This document shows, one piece after another, positions 1 to 9,243 of a stretch of 64,000 bases of DNA. The stretch's first letter is position 1. The number at the start of each line of letters is the position of its first letter. The DNA comes from Betaproteobacteria bacterium MOLA814 (lineage in GTDB: Bacteria > Pseudomonadota > Gammaproteobacteria > Burkholderiales > Burkholderiaceae_C). The stretch lies in NCBI GenBank assembly GCA_000496475.1, contig AYMW01000001.1:370623-434622 (forward strand). The letters run 5' to 3'. Position numbers and translations under genes: made by a program. The notes beneath the pieces are model-generated. The model was given only the letters and a program-made list of their open reading frames with translations, ran no database searches and had not been told where the DNA came from.

Positions 1-147
1 GCTCACTCTACCGACTGCAAAGGTATTGCCGCCTGCGTATTGCCACATGGGCTTGAGGGCTTCCCACACATCGTCAGGCATAACGCCTGGGCGTAGGATT
101 ACATCGCCGTGGACATGAATTTCGAAAGGAGTTTGATAACGAGCCAT
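1..147 (-). CDS. Partial hypothetical protein, N-terminal 49 codons only
   Basis: An open frame starts with ATG at 147 on the minus strand and runs off the left edge. It begins MARYQTPFEIHVHGD and contains a PGVMPDDVWEALKPMW segment, so it reads like a real soluble protein. No signal peptide or membrane segment is visible. I do not recognise the family and the rest of the gene is outside the window. The reading is supported only by its protein-like composition and the clean start. Confidence 0.5.
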   Translation of the reverse strand, partial: MARYQTPFEIHVHGDVILRPGVMPDDVWEALKPMWQYAGGNTFAVGRVS

Positions 148-282
148 AACCAACCAGTAAAACGCCAGAGTCTCTAGCTTACATTGCAACAGCCGCCTTG
201 GGCAACTGCGTATGTGGTGGGCGCTTCAAAGGCATCTAAGCGATGCTTTGACGCCGTATATTGCACAATTAAATTATGTAAA

Positions 283-375
283 TGGTGCCTCGGGCCGGAA
301 TCGAACCGGCATGCCCGCTATGAACGAAGCGACGGATTTTAAGTCCGTTGTGTCTACCAATTTCACCACCGAGGC
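283..375 (-). tRNA. tRNA-Leu (anticodon UAA)
   Basis: Read on the minus strand, a 7-bp acceptor stem (GCCTCGG with CCGAGGC) encloses a D-arm, an anticodon stem with loop CTTAAAA (anticodon TAA), a long class II variable arm and a T-arm with GGTTCGATTCC. The 3' CCA is encoded (complement of 283-285). The long variable arm and the UAA anticodon identify a leucine tRNA. It stands alone between two unrelated genes. Confidence 0.95.
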
Positions 376-478
376 ACACAATATATTATGGCATTGGTTT
401 GGGTCTACTTTTGAGTAGGTACCAAACAACACCGCAATTTGTGCCCAAGATGGCAGCTACAACTAGGGCCCCCTGCTT

Positions 479-1753
479 ATGTCGACTGAAAAAATTGAGT
501 TTTTAGGCCATAGCGGTCATATGCTCGCCGCACGCCTAGACCGACCACGCCCAACAGATGGCTTTAGCAGCGACCAAGCCTTGGGCTGCGTTTTATTTGC
601 ACATTGCTTCACCTGCTCAAAAGACATACCTGCGGCCAGGCGCATCGCACAACGCTTAAGCGCACTGGGATTCGCCGTGCTGCGCTTTGACTTCACGGGC
701 TTGGGGCACTCGGACGGTGAGTTCGCAAACACCCACTTCACATCCAACGTACAGGACTTGGTGCTGGCGAGCGAACACCTCACCCGCATGGGCTTGGCGC
801 CCGACGTGCTAGTTGGCCACTCGTTGGGCGGTGCGGCTGTGCTCAACGGGGCCAAGCACATTGCCAGCGTCAAAGCGGTGGTCACCATTGGCGCGCCCTG
901 CGACCCTGAAAACGTGACGCATAACTTTGCGCAACACGTTGACGACATCAACATCAACGGCTCGGCTGAGGTGCAACTGGGTGGACGGCCTTTCACCATA
1001 AAGCGTGCCTTTCTAGAGGATATTCGAGGGGTCCAACTCATTGAGGACATTGCCGCACTCAAGAAAGCACTGCTGATACTTCACTCACCAGTCGACAGCA
1101 CAGTCAACATCAGCAACGCCGCGCATATATTTCAAAGTGCCAAGCACCCCAAAAGCTTTGTGACGCTAGACCGTGCCGATCACCTGCTCACAAGGGCCGA
1201 GGATGCGGAGTATGCAGCTCAGGTCATTGCCGCGTGGGCCAGCCACTATGTGAACGAGCCACACGCCTTGGCTGCGCCTGAACCCGCCTCAGACACGTCC
1301 ATAAAACCCCCGCCAGAGGGCATCACACGCGTTGTAGAGATCGACCCCACAGGTTTTAAACAAGACGTATTTGCAGGACCTAAACACCATATGCTGGCTG
1401 ACGAACCCCTCAGCGTAGGCGGCACAGACACTGGGCTGACACCCTACCAATTTTTAGCTGCAGGCCTTGGGGCATGCACCAGCATGACCATACGCATGCA
1501 CGCCAACCGACAGGCTTGGCCACTGACACACGTTGAAGTTGACGTGAGCCACGACAAAGTCCATGCCCATGACTGTGAGGGCTGCGCGGACATTGGTACA
1601 ACCACCACCATTGACCGACTCACTCGCCTAATTCGTTTGGATGGTGAATTAAGCGCCGAGCAGCACGCATCTCTCATTGCCATTGCAGACAAATGCCCCG
1701 TTCACCGCACGTTAGAAGCAAGCATGCAGATCGTCACTCACAGCATCCAATAA
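479..1753 (+). CDS. Bifunctional alpha/beta hydrolase - OsmC family protein
   Basis: This 424-residue protein has two domains. Residues 1-255 form an alpha/beta hydrolase with the nucleophile elbow GHSLGG at 113-118 (Ser115) and a probable catalytic His234 in RADHLLT. Residues 290-424 form an OsmC/Ohr-like domain with the two expected cysteines, Cys333 (GACTSM) and Cys406 (CPVHRTLE). OsmC proteins reduce organic hydroperoxides through such a cysteine pair. The fusion is a known arrangement in proteobacteria, but its substrate is not established; hydrolysis of an ester or thioester followed by peroxide reduction is my inference. A Pro/Ala-rich linker (about 262-282) separates the domains. It ends 4 bases before the next gene, so the two are probably co-transcribed. 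Confidence 0.9.
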   Translation: MSTEKIEFLGHSGHMLAARLDRPRPTDGFSSDQALGCVLFAHCFTCSKDIPAARRIAQRLSALGFAVLRFDFTGLGHSDGEFANTHFTSNVQDLVLASEHLTRMGLAPDVLVGHSLGGAAVLNGAKHIASVKAVVTIGAPCDPENVTHNFAQHVDDININGSAEVQLGGRPFTIKRAFLEDIRGVQLIEDIAALKKALLILHSPVDSTVNISNAAHIFQSAKHPKSFVTLDRADHLLTRAEDAEYAAQVIAAWASHYVNEPHALAAPEPASDTSIKPPPEGITRVVEIDPTGFKQDVFAGPKHHMLADEPLSVGGTDTGLTPYQFLAAGLGACTSMTIRMHANRQAWPLTHVEVDVSHDKVHAHDCEGCADIGTTTTIDRLTRLIRLDGELSAEQHASLIAIADKCPVHRTLEASMQIVTHSIQ

Positions 1754-1757
1754 CCCC

Positions 1758-2576
1758 ATGATTTACCTACATAAACTATTGCCACTGCTGGTCATGCCGA
1801 TCTTCATGTGCTGTGTGTTGTTGGTGTATGCACTCATTCGCCGCAGGCGTTGGCCAATTGCCATTGCCATTGCCCTGCTCCTTGTCACCAGCAACCAATG
1901 GGTGGCCAGCCGGTTGTTGCGCAGCGTTGAAATGCACGAGGTGCGTCAGCCTGCGTCCCCACAAACACTGGGCACGGCGGACGCCATCGTGGTGCTCAGT
2001 GGCATGGTCAGAAACGTAGCGGGGCCCAACAACACGTTGGTACATGAGTGGGGAGACGCCGCAGACCGCTTTGACGGCGGTCTTGCTTTGTGGCACGCCA
2101 ATGTGGCGCCCAGGTTGCTGTTTACCGGCGCACGCATGCCTTGGTCTCCAGGCCACACAACGGAAGGCGATGTGCTGCGCCAATGGGCACTTGAGCGCGG
2201 TGTACCAGCATCCGCCATGGCGGTGACTAGGGTAGTAGACAACACAGCGCAAGAAGCTACAGCTGTTCGCTCACTGTTAGAAGATACACGTGGTAACAGC
2301 GCATCCAAGCAAGTCAACGGACAACACACCGCTGACCCAACAGTCCATCACATTGTGCTGGTCACATCGGCTTTTCACATGCCACGGGCCCAGGCCTTGT
2401 TTGAACGCGCAGGCCTACAAGTCACGCCCTACCGTGTTGACTTTCGGGTCGGCGTGAGGGCCACCAACCCGTACGACTGGTTGCCGAGCGCGCAAGCCGC
2501 AGACAATTTCGAGATGGCATGGCGTGAGCTGCTGGCTAGAGGTTTTTATGGCCTACAAGCTTGGCTGGTTTCTTAA
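1758..2576 (+). CDS. YdcF/ElyC-like DUF218 membrane protein
   Basis: This 272-residue protein begins with two hydrophobic segments (about residues 5-27 and 35-48), followed by a DUF218 domain. Family features are DAIVVLSG, a PRLLFTGAR strand, and VTSAFHMPRAQALFERAGL, the conserved stretch near the C-terminal half. DUF218 proteins such as ElyC and SanA are inner-membrane proteins linked to envelope integrity and undecaprenyl-phosphate metabolism, although their enzymatic activity is not firmly known. The gene follows the hydrolase-OsmC gene by 4 bases. Its end overlaps only the weak upstream extension of the next reading frame, not that gene's probable start. Confidence 0.85.
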   Translation: MIYLHKLLPLLVMPIFMCCVLLVYALIRRRRWPIAIAIALLLVTSNQWVASRLLRSVEMHEVRQPASPQTLGTADAIVVLSGMVRNVAGPNNTLVHEWGDAADRFDGGLALWHANVAPRLLFTGARMPWSPGHTTEGDVLRQWALERGVPASAMAVTRVVDNTAQEATAVRSLLEDTRGNSASKQVNGQHTADPTVHHIVLVTSAFHMPRAQALFERAGLQVTPYRVDFRVGVRATNPYDWLPSAQAADNFEMAWRELLARGFYGLQAWLVS

Positions 2577-2701
2577 ATAAAGAGCCACACGGCGCTGCTG
2601 TGTATGCAGATGCGTGTCTCGCCAGCAAGCCTACGGTAAAAAACAGTACACAACACAAGACATTGGCCGCCCCTTTTATGTTTTTACGGCAAAATAAAAA
2701 G

Positions 2702-4459
2702 ATGAGTACTTCTACATTGTCAAGTCGGCCGTGGCATGCCGCAACTGTTGCTGCTGGTATTCCTACCGAATTACCCGCTCTTGAGCACCAATCAATTGCC
2801 GCATTGGTACATACGCGTTGTAGCTATTTTTCGGGGCTAAACCCTAAGCAAAAAGCTTTTACCTGCGTCATGCCCAATGGTATGAACGGCAGCTTAACAT
2901 TTGGTCAGATCGATGCGTTGTCTGATGCCTTTGCTGGCTATTTGCGCAGCGTACTAAACCTGCAGGCTGGTGACCGCGTTGCCGTGCAATTGCCAAACAG
3001 CTTGGGCTACCCCGTTGCGGCATTTGGTGTTTTGAAAGCAGGCTGTGTGTTGGTTAACACCAACCCTCTGTACACAACCAGCGAGATGGTGCACCAATTC
3101 AACGACGCAGGTGTTAAAGCGTTGGTCATTGTTGACATGTTCGCTGACAAGCTGCCAGAAGTCATGGCAAACACCCATGTACAACACGTGGTGCTAGCCG
3201 GCGTTGCAGCGTTTTTCCCAGCTGTGCCTCGCGGCATTATCCGCGCCGTGCAACAGGTCTGGAGCCGGGTGTTGCCCCCAGTCACAGTGCCTCATGTCCG
3301 GCTTCAAGAAGCCCTCAAACGTGGTCAAGCCACCCTGGCTCAATTTCCTGCGAAGACTTTCTGGGAGCACACAGGCCTAGAGACTTTGGCGGTGCTCCAA
3401 TACACAGGCGGCACCACCGGCGTGAGCAAAGGGGCCATGCTGACCAACAGCAATTTGCTCAACAACGTGCAACAAATGTTGGCGATGGGCGAGCCTTTTA
3501 TGAAGGTCAACGAGGAGTGCGTACTGACTGCCTTGCCCCTGTATCACATCTTCGCTTTTACGGCCAACCTATTGGGCTTCTTGACGCTTGGAGGACACAA
3601 CGTGTTGGTACCCAGCCCGAGACCCGTTCAAAACCTGCAACGCGCCATAGAAAATTACCCCATCACGTGGATAACAGGCGTCAACACCTTGTACAACGGC
3701 CTGCTCAATGAAGAGTGGTTTGTGGCTTACCCACCCAAACACCTCAAAGCATCAATAGCTGGCGGTACCGCCTTGCACGACGCCGTGGCCCAACGCTGGC
3801 GTGATGCAACTCAAACGCCAATAGCTGAAGGCTATGGGCTCACAGAAACATCACCTGTGGTGAGTTTCAATCCACTCAGCGGCGATGTGCGGTTGGGCAG
3901 TATCGGCCTGCCAACACCTGGCACAGACATGCGTCTGGTGCAAGACGACGGCCACGACGCCCCCATTGGACAGCCAGGTGAAATATGGGTGCAAGGCCCA
4001 CAGGTTATGGCAGGTTACTGGAATAACGCGGCAGAAACGGCCTTGGTCATGCACGATGGCTGGCTGGCTACAGGCGACATTGGCGTGATGTCCGACGACG
4101 GATTTTTCAGAATTGTCGATCGTAAAAAAGACATGGTGCTGGTGTCGGGCTTCAACGTCTACCCCAACGAAGTCGAAGAAGTCATTGCGCAGTTGGACGC
4201 AGTGCTAGAAGTAGCCGTCATTGGCGTGGCAGACGCTGCCACCGGTGAGGCGGTAAGGGCCTACATTGTCCCCAATCCTGAGCACAGTGACGGCATAGAC
4301 ATATCCCTTGTGATCACCCACTGCCAACAACAACTTACCAGCTACAAAGTACCTAAGCACATCGAGATTCGCAGCGAACTTCCCAAAAGCCCTATTGGGA
4401 AAGTGCTGCGCAAGGATCTCAAGGCCCAAGCCGTAGCCGACATGAACACAAGGAGCTAA
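2702..4459 (+). CDS. fadD: Long-chain fatty acid--CoA ligase (FadD-like)
   Basis: This ANL-superfamily enzyme should activate a fatty acid with ATP and then form the CoA thioester, feeding beta-oxidation or lipid synthesis. With the start at 2702 it has 585 residues, a normal length. It shows the AMP-binding loop YTGGTTGVSKG (234-244), the GYGLTETSP motif, and the late motifs TGDIGVMSDDG and DRKKDMVLVSGFNVYPNEVE, ending with the catalytic lysine region SPIGKVLRKDL. The frame is open further upstream to 2561, overlapping the previous gene, but the residues added there do not look like this family, so I take MSTSTLSS as the start. Chain-length preference cannot be read. Confidence 0.9.
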   Translation: MSTSTLSSRPWHAATVAAGIPTELPALEHQSIAALVHTRCSYFSGLNPKQKAFTCVMPNGMNGSLTFGQIDALSDAFAGYLRSVLNLQAGDRVAVQLPNSLGYPVAAFGVLKAGCVLVNTNPLYTTSEMVHQFNDAGVKALVIVDMFADKLPEVMANTHVQHVVLAGVAAFFPAVPRGIIRAVQQVWSRVLPPVTVPHVRLQEALKRGQATLAQFPAKTFWEHTGLETLAVLQYTGGTTGVSKGAMLTNSNLLNNVQQMLAMGEPFMKVNEECVLTALPLYHIFAFTANLLGFLTLGGHNVLVPSPRPVQNLQRAIENYPITWITGVNTLYNGLLNEEWFVAYPPKHLKASIAGGTALHDAVAQRWRDATQTPIAEGYGLTETSPVVSFNPLSGDVRLGSIGLPTPGTDMRLVQDDGHDAPIGQPGEIWVQGPQVMAGYWNNAAETALVMHDGWLATGDIGVMSDDGFFRIVDRKKDMVLVSGFNVYPNEVEEVIAQLDAVLEVAVIGVADAATGEAVRAYIVPNPEHSDGIDISLVITHCQQQLTSYKVPKHIEIRSELPKSPIGKVLRKDLKAQAVADMNTRS

Positions 4460-4465
4460 AGCACC

Positions 4466-5380
4466 ATGGTCACCGAATTCGAAACCAAACTGTTAGGCCT
4501 CATGATGATGGTCATCATGCTGGGCATGGGCGCATCACTGACGTGGCGCGACTTCTTAATTGCTTGTCGCAAACCCAAAGGCGTTCTCATTGGTTTGGCC
4601 TGTCAATATGGCATCATGCCCTTTTTAGGCTTTACGCTCGCCATGGTGTTGGACTTGTCACCCGCATGGACCTTGGGCCTGATTTTGATGGCCTGTATGC
4701 CGGGTGGCACCACGTCCAACATATTCACCTACTTCAGTAAAGCAGTCCTGGCACTGTCCATCATGATGACCAGCGTATCCACACTGGTGGCGTTGGTCAT
4801 GGTGCCAGCGCTGCTTGAGCTCTACTCTGGCGCGGCAGGTTTGGGCGGAGAGTTCAAAATTCCCGCCACCAATGTGGCGCAAGTGTTGGTGGTCCTGTTG
4901 GTTCCCACATTAATCGGCATGGCCACCCGCAAACTCAACCCCAATGTGGGCGCCACGCTTGAGCTGGTTGGCGGCATCATGGGCATATTGGTGATTTTGT
5001 TTTTGGTCGTTACATGGATACCCCGTAACCACATATTGCTGGCCACCACGCACTGGACCGTTTATTTCAGTTCGATTGCGTTGGGCTTGTTTGGCATGAC
5101 GTTGGGCTATGTGTTGGCCCGGGTGTTCAAGCAAGATCCCAACCGCAGTCGCACCATCGCAATGGAAACCGGCATTCAAAACGGCCCCATGGCAATTTTG
5201 ATAGTCACACTGAGTATTACAGGTGCCATCCAACAAGACGTGTTGCTTATACCTGTGCTGTACTCGCTGTTTATTGTCGTCAGCTCCAGCTTCGTCGCCT
5301 TTTTCTTTCGCAAATTGTCCACCAAAGAATCATTGGCACGCGACCAGCGCAAACTCGGCAGCATGATGAGCGCTCGCTGA
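4466..5380 (+). CDS. Bile acid:sodium symporter (BASS) family transporter
   Basis: This 304-residue, very hydrophobic protein has about nine to ten membrane segments. Features of the BASS/SBF family are the early GMGASLTWRDF segment, the MACMPGGTTSNIFTYFSKA stretch in the middle, and ETGIQNGPMAILIV near the C-terminal third; the last two are the broken-helix regions that bind Na+ and substrate. Bacterial members transport organic anions, such as pantoate or keto acids, with sodium; the substrate here is unknown. It starts 6 bases after the acyl-CoA ligase, suggesting an operon and perhaps a carboxylate substrate, which is an inference from position only. Confidence 0.88.
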   Translation: MVTEFETKLLGLMMMVIMLGMGASLTWRDFLIACRKPKGVLIGLACQYGIMPFLGFTLAMVLDLSPAWTLGLILMACMPGGTTSNIFTYFSKAVLALSIMMTSVSTLVALVMVPALLELYSGAAGLGGEFKIPATNVAQVLVVLLVPTLIGMATRKLNPNVGATLELVGGIMGILVILFLVVTWIPRNHILLATTHWTVYFSSIALGLFGMTLGYVLARVFKQDPNRSRTIAMETGIQNGPMAILIVTLSITGAIQQDVLLIPVLYSLFIVVSSSFVAFFFRKLSTKESLARDQRKLGSMMSAR

Positions 5381-5791
5381 TCCTGAACCAGCAATAGGGG
5401 TCAGGTGGTAACGGCCAAGGTCAGGTCAAGCCTTCATGGCTTGGCTTGACGAACTGGTGTGCATCACCCTGACTAGACCCTGCAACCAGTCGCCGTGCTA
5501 CCCTATAGCCATTGCTTGTGAGAAATCACACCGCCACGCACAACATGCTTTAAACCAGCGCTCACCCCAGCCACCAACTGCACGACACCTGTGCAGTGCG
5601 TTACATACAGCGCAATATTGGGTGACACCACATAGCCGGCATTGGCAGCTCTGACTGCTGTCTAGCCACGCCTCTCCCGCACATAGGTTGTTTGCAACAA
5701 AACTTCACACGCCACCAACTTATGTGTTCCCTGCCTGCACGCTAAGGTCTAGACCCAAGCGGGCATCACAAACAAACCACAAAAGGACTCC
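5381..5791. other. Intergenic stretch, no supported gene
   Basis: About 410 bases separate the BASS transporter from the SPFH gene. A possible stem (CAAGCC with GGCTTG near 5429-5446) follows the transporter but has no T-run. On the minus strand, roughly 5512-5660 is open for some 46 codons with protein-like composition, but it has no clear start and may be a gene remnant. The last 12 bases contain an AAAGGA ribosome binding site for the SPFH gene. Confidence 0.5.
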
Positions 5792-6643
5792 ATGCGAATC
5801 AGTATCAAACTTATAGCCATCAGTGGCGCAGCCGTACTTGCCTTGCTACTAGCCGTCGTGTCGGCATACACAGTTGACGAAGGACAGCGCGGTGTCATTT
5901 TAAGAAACGGCGCCTTATCTGGCCAAGCCGGCCCCGGTATGCACTTCAAAATACCCGTCATAGACGCGGTTGAAAAAATCAGCACACGAACCAAATCACG
6001 TACCTATAACCAGGTATTGGCTTACAGCCGAGACCAACAACCAGCGGCTCTTGAGCTGTCTGTAACCTACCGTTTACCCGCTGACAAGGTGGTGGAAATT
6101 TACACCCAGTTTGGTGGCGAAGAGGGCCTAGTGACGCGCGTGCTGGACCGCCGCGTGCTGGATGAGGTGAAAAATGTCTTTGGGCAATTTAATGCCGTCA
6201 CAGCCATTCAAGACCGTGCGCGATTGGTCATGGAAATGACAGACTCATTGCGTGGCGCAGTTGACGCGCCCATCATTATTTTAAGTTTGCAATTAGAGAA
6301 CATAGACTTTTCAGATATCTACGAGCAGTCTATTGAGCAACGTATGTTGGCTGAAGTTGAGGTGCAAAAAGTACGTCAAAACGCAGTACGCGAAGAAGAA
6401 ACAGCAAAGATCACAGTGACCAAAGCCAAAGCCGATGCAGAGGCACAGCTGGCCATGGCAAGAGCTACAGCCGAAGCGGCAAGACTGCTAGGCGAGGCAG
6501 AGGCCAGCGCCATACGCGCAAAAGGAGCGGCTCTGCGTGCCAACCCCTCACTCGTCGCACTGATAAGCGCTGAACGGTGGGACGGAAAGCTTCCCACAAC
6601 CATGGTTCCCGGCGGCGCAATGCCGTTTGTCAACGTCAAGTAA
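5792..6643 (+). CDS. SPFH/prohibitin family membrane protein
   Basis: This 283-residue protein has an N-terminal membrane anchor (about residues 5-25). It continues with an SPFH domain (VDEGQRGVILRNG, GPGMHFKIPVIDAVEKISTR) and a long charged helix at about 185-250, rich in Ala, Glu and Lys, that should form a coiled coil. Prohibitin, HflC and related proteins form large ring-shaped membrane assemblies that control proteases or organise membrane domains. There is no partner hflK or protease gene beside it, so it resembles the stand-alone prohibitin type. AAAGGA lies 7 to 8 bases before the ATG. A hairpin follows the gene. Confidence 0.88.
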   Translation: MRISIKLIAISGAAVLALLLAVVSAYTVDEGQRGVILRNGALSGQAGPGMHFKIPVIDAVEKISTRTKSRTYNQVLAYSRDQQPAALELSVTYRLPADKVVEIYTQFGGEEGLVTRVLDRRVLDEVKNVFGQFNAVTAIQDRARLVMEMTDSLRGAVDAPIIILSLQLENIDFSDIYEQSIEQRMLAEVEVQKVRQNAVREEETAKITVTKAKADAEAQLAMARATAEAARLLGEAEASAIRAKGAALRANPSLVALISAERWDGKLPTTMVPGGAMPFVNVK

Positions 6644-6653
6644 ACCGTGCCAG

Positions 6654-6684
6654 CCCACCACAACCAACAAGGTTTGGTGGGTTT
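6654..6684 (+). terminator. Possible terminator after the SPFH gene
   Basis: CCCACCA (6654-6660) pairs with TGGTGGG (6675-6681), followed by a short TTT. The T-run is weak, so termination may be partial. Confidence 0.4.
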
Positions 6685-6815
6685 GCGCCGTCCTGTTCAG
6701 TGCTGAAAATTACTTTAAACCGGCGCTTTCATGTTCAAAAACAACGCGTTTTAATATTATCAAAAGTAAATAATTTATACTTAAAATAAGAAAAGTAACA
6801 TTACATTATTTAAAA

Positions 6816-7385
6816 ATGCTCAGAATCACAGGCCTTGTTGAATACCTCATAACCACTGTTTTTTTTACCTGCACATATTGTTTGTTCTATATGGTTCAAG
6901 TTAAAGTACTTGGCGATTTTGATTTATTGCCCATGGTCAGTATTCTTTTTATACCGGCCGGCGTGAAGTTTTTGGCCATGCTGGTCGGACGCGGTGCAGG
7001 TGTCTTCGGTGTGTTGGTTGGTGTTGAACTGGTCAATTTGTATACCGGGAAACCGCTAGATTTGCTGCAAATAGGTTTGCACGCGGTTGGTTGGATATTG
7101 CTGCCCTACGCGTGCATGGTCGCCTATTTGAGACAACGCGGACATGGACAAAACCTTATTGGATTAACAACATTTGATGTCATCGCATTGGTCATTGTGG
7201 TGTCATTGGTGAGCTCAACGGGCTCTCAGCTGTATTGGAATGGTTTCGATGCAGCTGGTGTCCCACTAATCCGTGCGATTTGGGGCATGTTCGTTGGCGA
7301 CATTGCTGGCATTTTCCTAGCGATGGGCGTGGTTCTGGTAACACGCAAGGTATTTTCACGCGCTAACATAGAAACATCAAGCTGA
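6816..7385 (+). CDS. Multi-pass membrane protein of unknown function, copy 1 of a tandem pair
   Basis: This 189-residue protein has about five hydrophobic segments. A close paralogue lies at 8206-8778. Shared blocks include the PAGVKFLAMLVGRGAG segment at about 49-64, GLTTFDV, QLYWNG, and RAIWGMF(V/I)GDI(A/S)GIFL in the last membrane segment. That arrangement, and the WG...GD near the end, recall the MASE1-type integral-membrane sensory domain, but no output domain follows, so this is only a resemblance. I do not recognise a characterised homologue. The gene stands alone behind an AT-rich promoter-like stretch (about 6750-6815) and has no operon partner. Role unknown; membrane sensing or partner binding are guesses. 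Confidence 0.75.
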   Translation: MLRITGLVEYLITTVFFTCTYCLFYMVQVKVLGDFDLLPMVSILFIPAGVKFLAMLVGRGAGVFGVLVGVELVNLYTGKPLDLLQIGLHAVGWILLPYACMVAYLRQRGHGQNLIGLTTFDVIALVIVVSLVSSTGSQLYWNGFDAAGVPLIRAIWGMFVGDIAGIFLAMGVVLVTRKVFSRANIETSS

Positions 7386-8205
7386 TACACATAGAGCTCT
7401 GATCGCTCACGGCTGCATCGACAACAGCCGATATGGTTTGATGAGCGGCAGTTTTGACGAAGGATACAGCGATGCAATCAGGGGTGGTTTTGCAAGCCAC
7501 CCGCCGCTACCAGTCCTGTTACTAGACCATCTAGCGTGTCAGTACCTGGCAACCAGCACGTCACATGTGGCTCACAAAAAATGACAATGCTGCGGCACCA
7601 CCACCGGTGACAACTTAGCGCCAGCAAGCCAGTCATCACGCAATCAAGAAGAACAACAAGTCGAACAACAAAGACATATGTAAGCGACGAGCAACACGCA
7701 AGCGTGGCAATCGTTCACTCTACAAATACTCACTGCGCTATGGGAGATGCGAAATCACCACCTCATGCATACTTCGGCACAATTCTTAGTGCGCTGTGAT
7801 TGTGCGAGCTGCAGATGAGCTTAGAAGCAAGCAGCTAAGCAAATACACCTCCACCACCTCGCGCCAGCAGCCCTTAATGTGGCAGCTTAGACCTGGACAA
7901 CCTGCTGGCAAGAACTGCAACAGAGACACGTTCTACATTCAACAGATAAACGCAGGTGAAGCGGGGCTCTTTTTCAAGTGCTTGGTAACTAGGCGCTCAT
8001 GCGCAAGGACAGGCTCAGTAAGATTGTTGCGCGCGATCGATTATGGCAAGTGCAACTTACATAATGCCCACTGGTTTTTTACCCCACATGCCGAGTTAGA
8101 AAATAAATACGACCCAAGGCCAAGGCCAAGGCCAAATCTTGTATGGTGCTATCATTATAAAAAATATATATGAGCCATTATCAATTTAATCTATATAATT
8201 TATAA
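7386..8205. other. Gene-poor spacer between the two paralogues
   Basis: About 820 bases with no supported gene. A 125-codon frame (7796-8173) lacks a ribosome binding site and has poor, low-complexity composition, so I do not call it. The final 50 bases are strongly AT-rich (TATATAATTTATAA just before 8206) and probably hold the promoter of the second copy. A short CCAAGG repeat lies at 8114-8133. Confidence 0.5.
8114..8133. repeat. Short CCAAGG tandem repeat
   Basis: Three exact hexamers CCAAGG followed by a partial unit. It lies in non-coding sequence upstream of the second membrane-protein copy. Confidence 0.7.
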
Positions 8206-8778
8206 ATGCCTGCAAATACTCATTTAGTAGAACGTTTAACAACCACCTGCTTCTTTGCCTGCACCTATTTTTTGTTGTACATGGTTCAGATTAAAATTAT
8301 GGCGTCATTTGAATTTTTGCCGATGGCAAGTATTCTTTTTTTACCTGCTGGCGTGAAATTCTTGGCAATGCTGGTTGGGCGGGGAGCAGGTGTCGCAGGA
8401 ATAATAATTGGTGTTGGGCTCGTTAACCAGTCCACAGTGGAAACTCAAAACTTCGCTCATATGCATGCCTATGCACTGCTTGTTTGGATACTGCTACCGT
8501 ATGTGCTGCTGAGCGCTTACCTAAACAAACGTGGGCACGGGCATAATCTGAATGGGTTAACCACCTTTGATGTTGTGATGCTGGTCATCATGGTGTCGTT
8601 TGTGAGCTCGATTGGGGCTCAGCTCTACTGGAACGGCTGGAACCCAGCAGAATTTCCATTGCTTAGAGCCATTTGGGGCATGTTCATTGGAGATATTTCA
8701 GGTATTTTTTTAATGTTGGGCATTGTCATTGTTGCGCGAAGGCTGTTTTTTTATGCCATTCGCAATAACAAAGCCTAA
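8206..8778 (+). CDS. Multi-pass membrane protein of unknown function, copy 2 of a tandem pair
   Basis: This 190-residue protein aligns along its whole length with the one at 6816-7385, with nearly identical central and C-terminal blocks (PAGVKFLAMLVGRGAG, GLTTFDV, QLYWNG, RAIWGMFIGDISGIFL). Differences concentrate at both termini and in the loop at about 75-90, where this copy has a His/Gln-rich stretch (ETQNFAHMHAYA) in place of a shorter loop. The pair probably arose by an old duplication, since the DNA has drifted clearly while the membrane segments stayed similar. No neighbour suggests a function. A strongly AT-rich promoter-like region lies directly upstream. Confidence 0.75.
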   Translation: MPANTHLVERLTTTCFFACTYFLLYMVQIKIMASFEFLPMASILFLPAGVKFLAMLVGRGAGVAGIIIGVGLVNQSTVETQNFAHMHAYALLVWILLPYVLLSAYLNKRGHGHNLNGLTTFDVVMLVIMVSFVSSIGAQLYWNGWNPAEFPLLRAIWGMFIGDISGIFLMLGIVIVARRLFFYAIRNNKA

Positions 8779-9243
8779 CAACTTACCTTTTTCAAACACG
8801 CTGAGCTCGGTTTTCCACAACCATACAACTGCAGTTGAGTGACTGCCAGAAAATATGTAGCGCATCAATTCACATGCGGCTTTGCAGTAACACAGCGTGT
8901 GATAACGATCAAAAGAAGACCAACCCGCCTTACAACCTCCATGCCACACAGTATTTTTTAACAGATGAAGCTGAGCATGTGCAGCAAATTCTGCGCTGCA
9001 AACACATTGCTAAAGGCATACTAACCCAGTATTAAATTATGGCTTTGCATATACAACTGTAATAAATTTTTAAGCATATCAGCCGTACAAAGGCAAATAT
9101 ACAGGTAAACCATATTGTAAAAAAAAGCGTTAGTGATCAGCGACATATGACTAGATCACTATATTTTTTTTGCGCTGATAACTTTAAAATTATTGCCGCC
9201 TACTTAATTTAAACATTGTGTTGAACACTGTTGCTCTACAAGA
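8779..9243. other. Intergenic AT-rich stretch
   Basis: About 465 bases with no supported gene. A 66-codon frame at 8835-9035 lacks a ribosome binding site and recognisable content. The region becomes very AT-rich after about 9030. Confidence 0.5.

Noticed and set aside
517-1062. Long minus-strand frame opposite the hydrolase-OsmC gene
   Set aside because: It is a shadow of the real gene, with Ser/Arg/Cys-rich low-quality composition and no family match.
7796-8173. 125-codon plus frame upstream of the second membrane-protein copy
   Set aside because: No ribosome binding site, unlikely composition, and it contains the CCAAGG repeat read as PRPRPRP.
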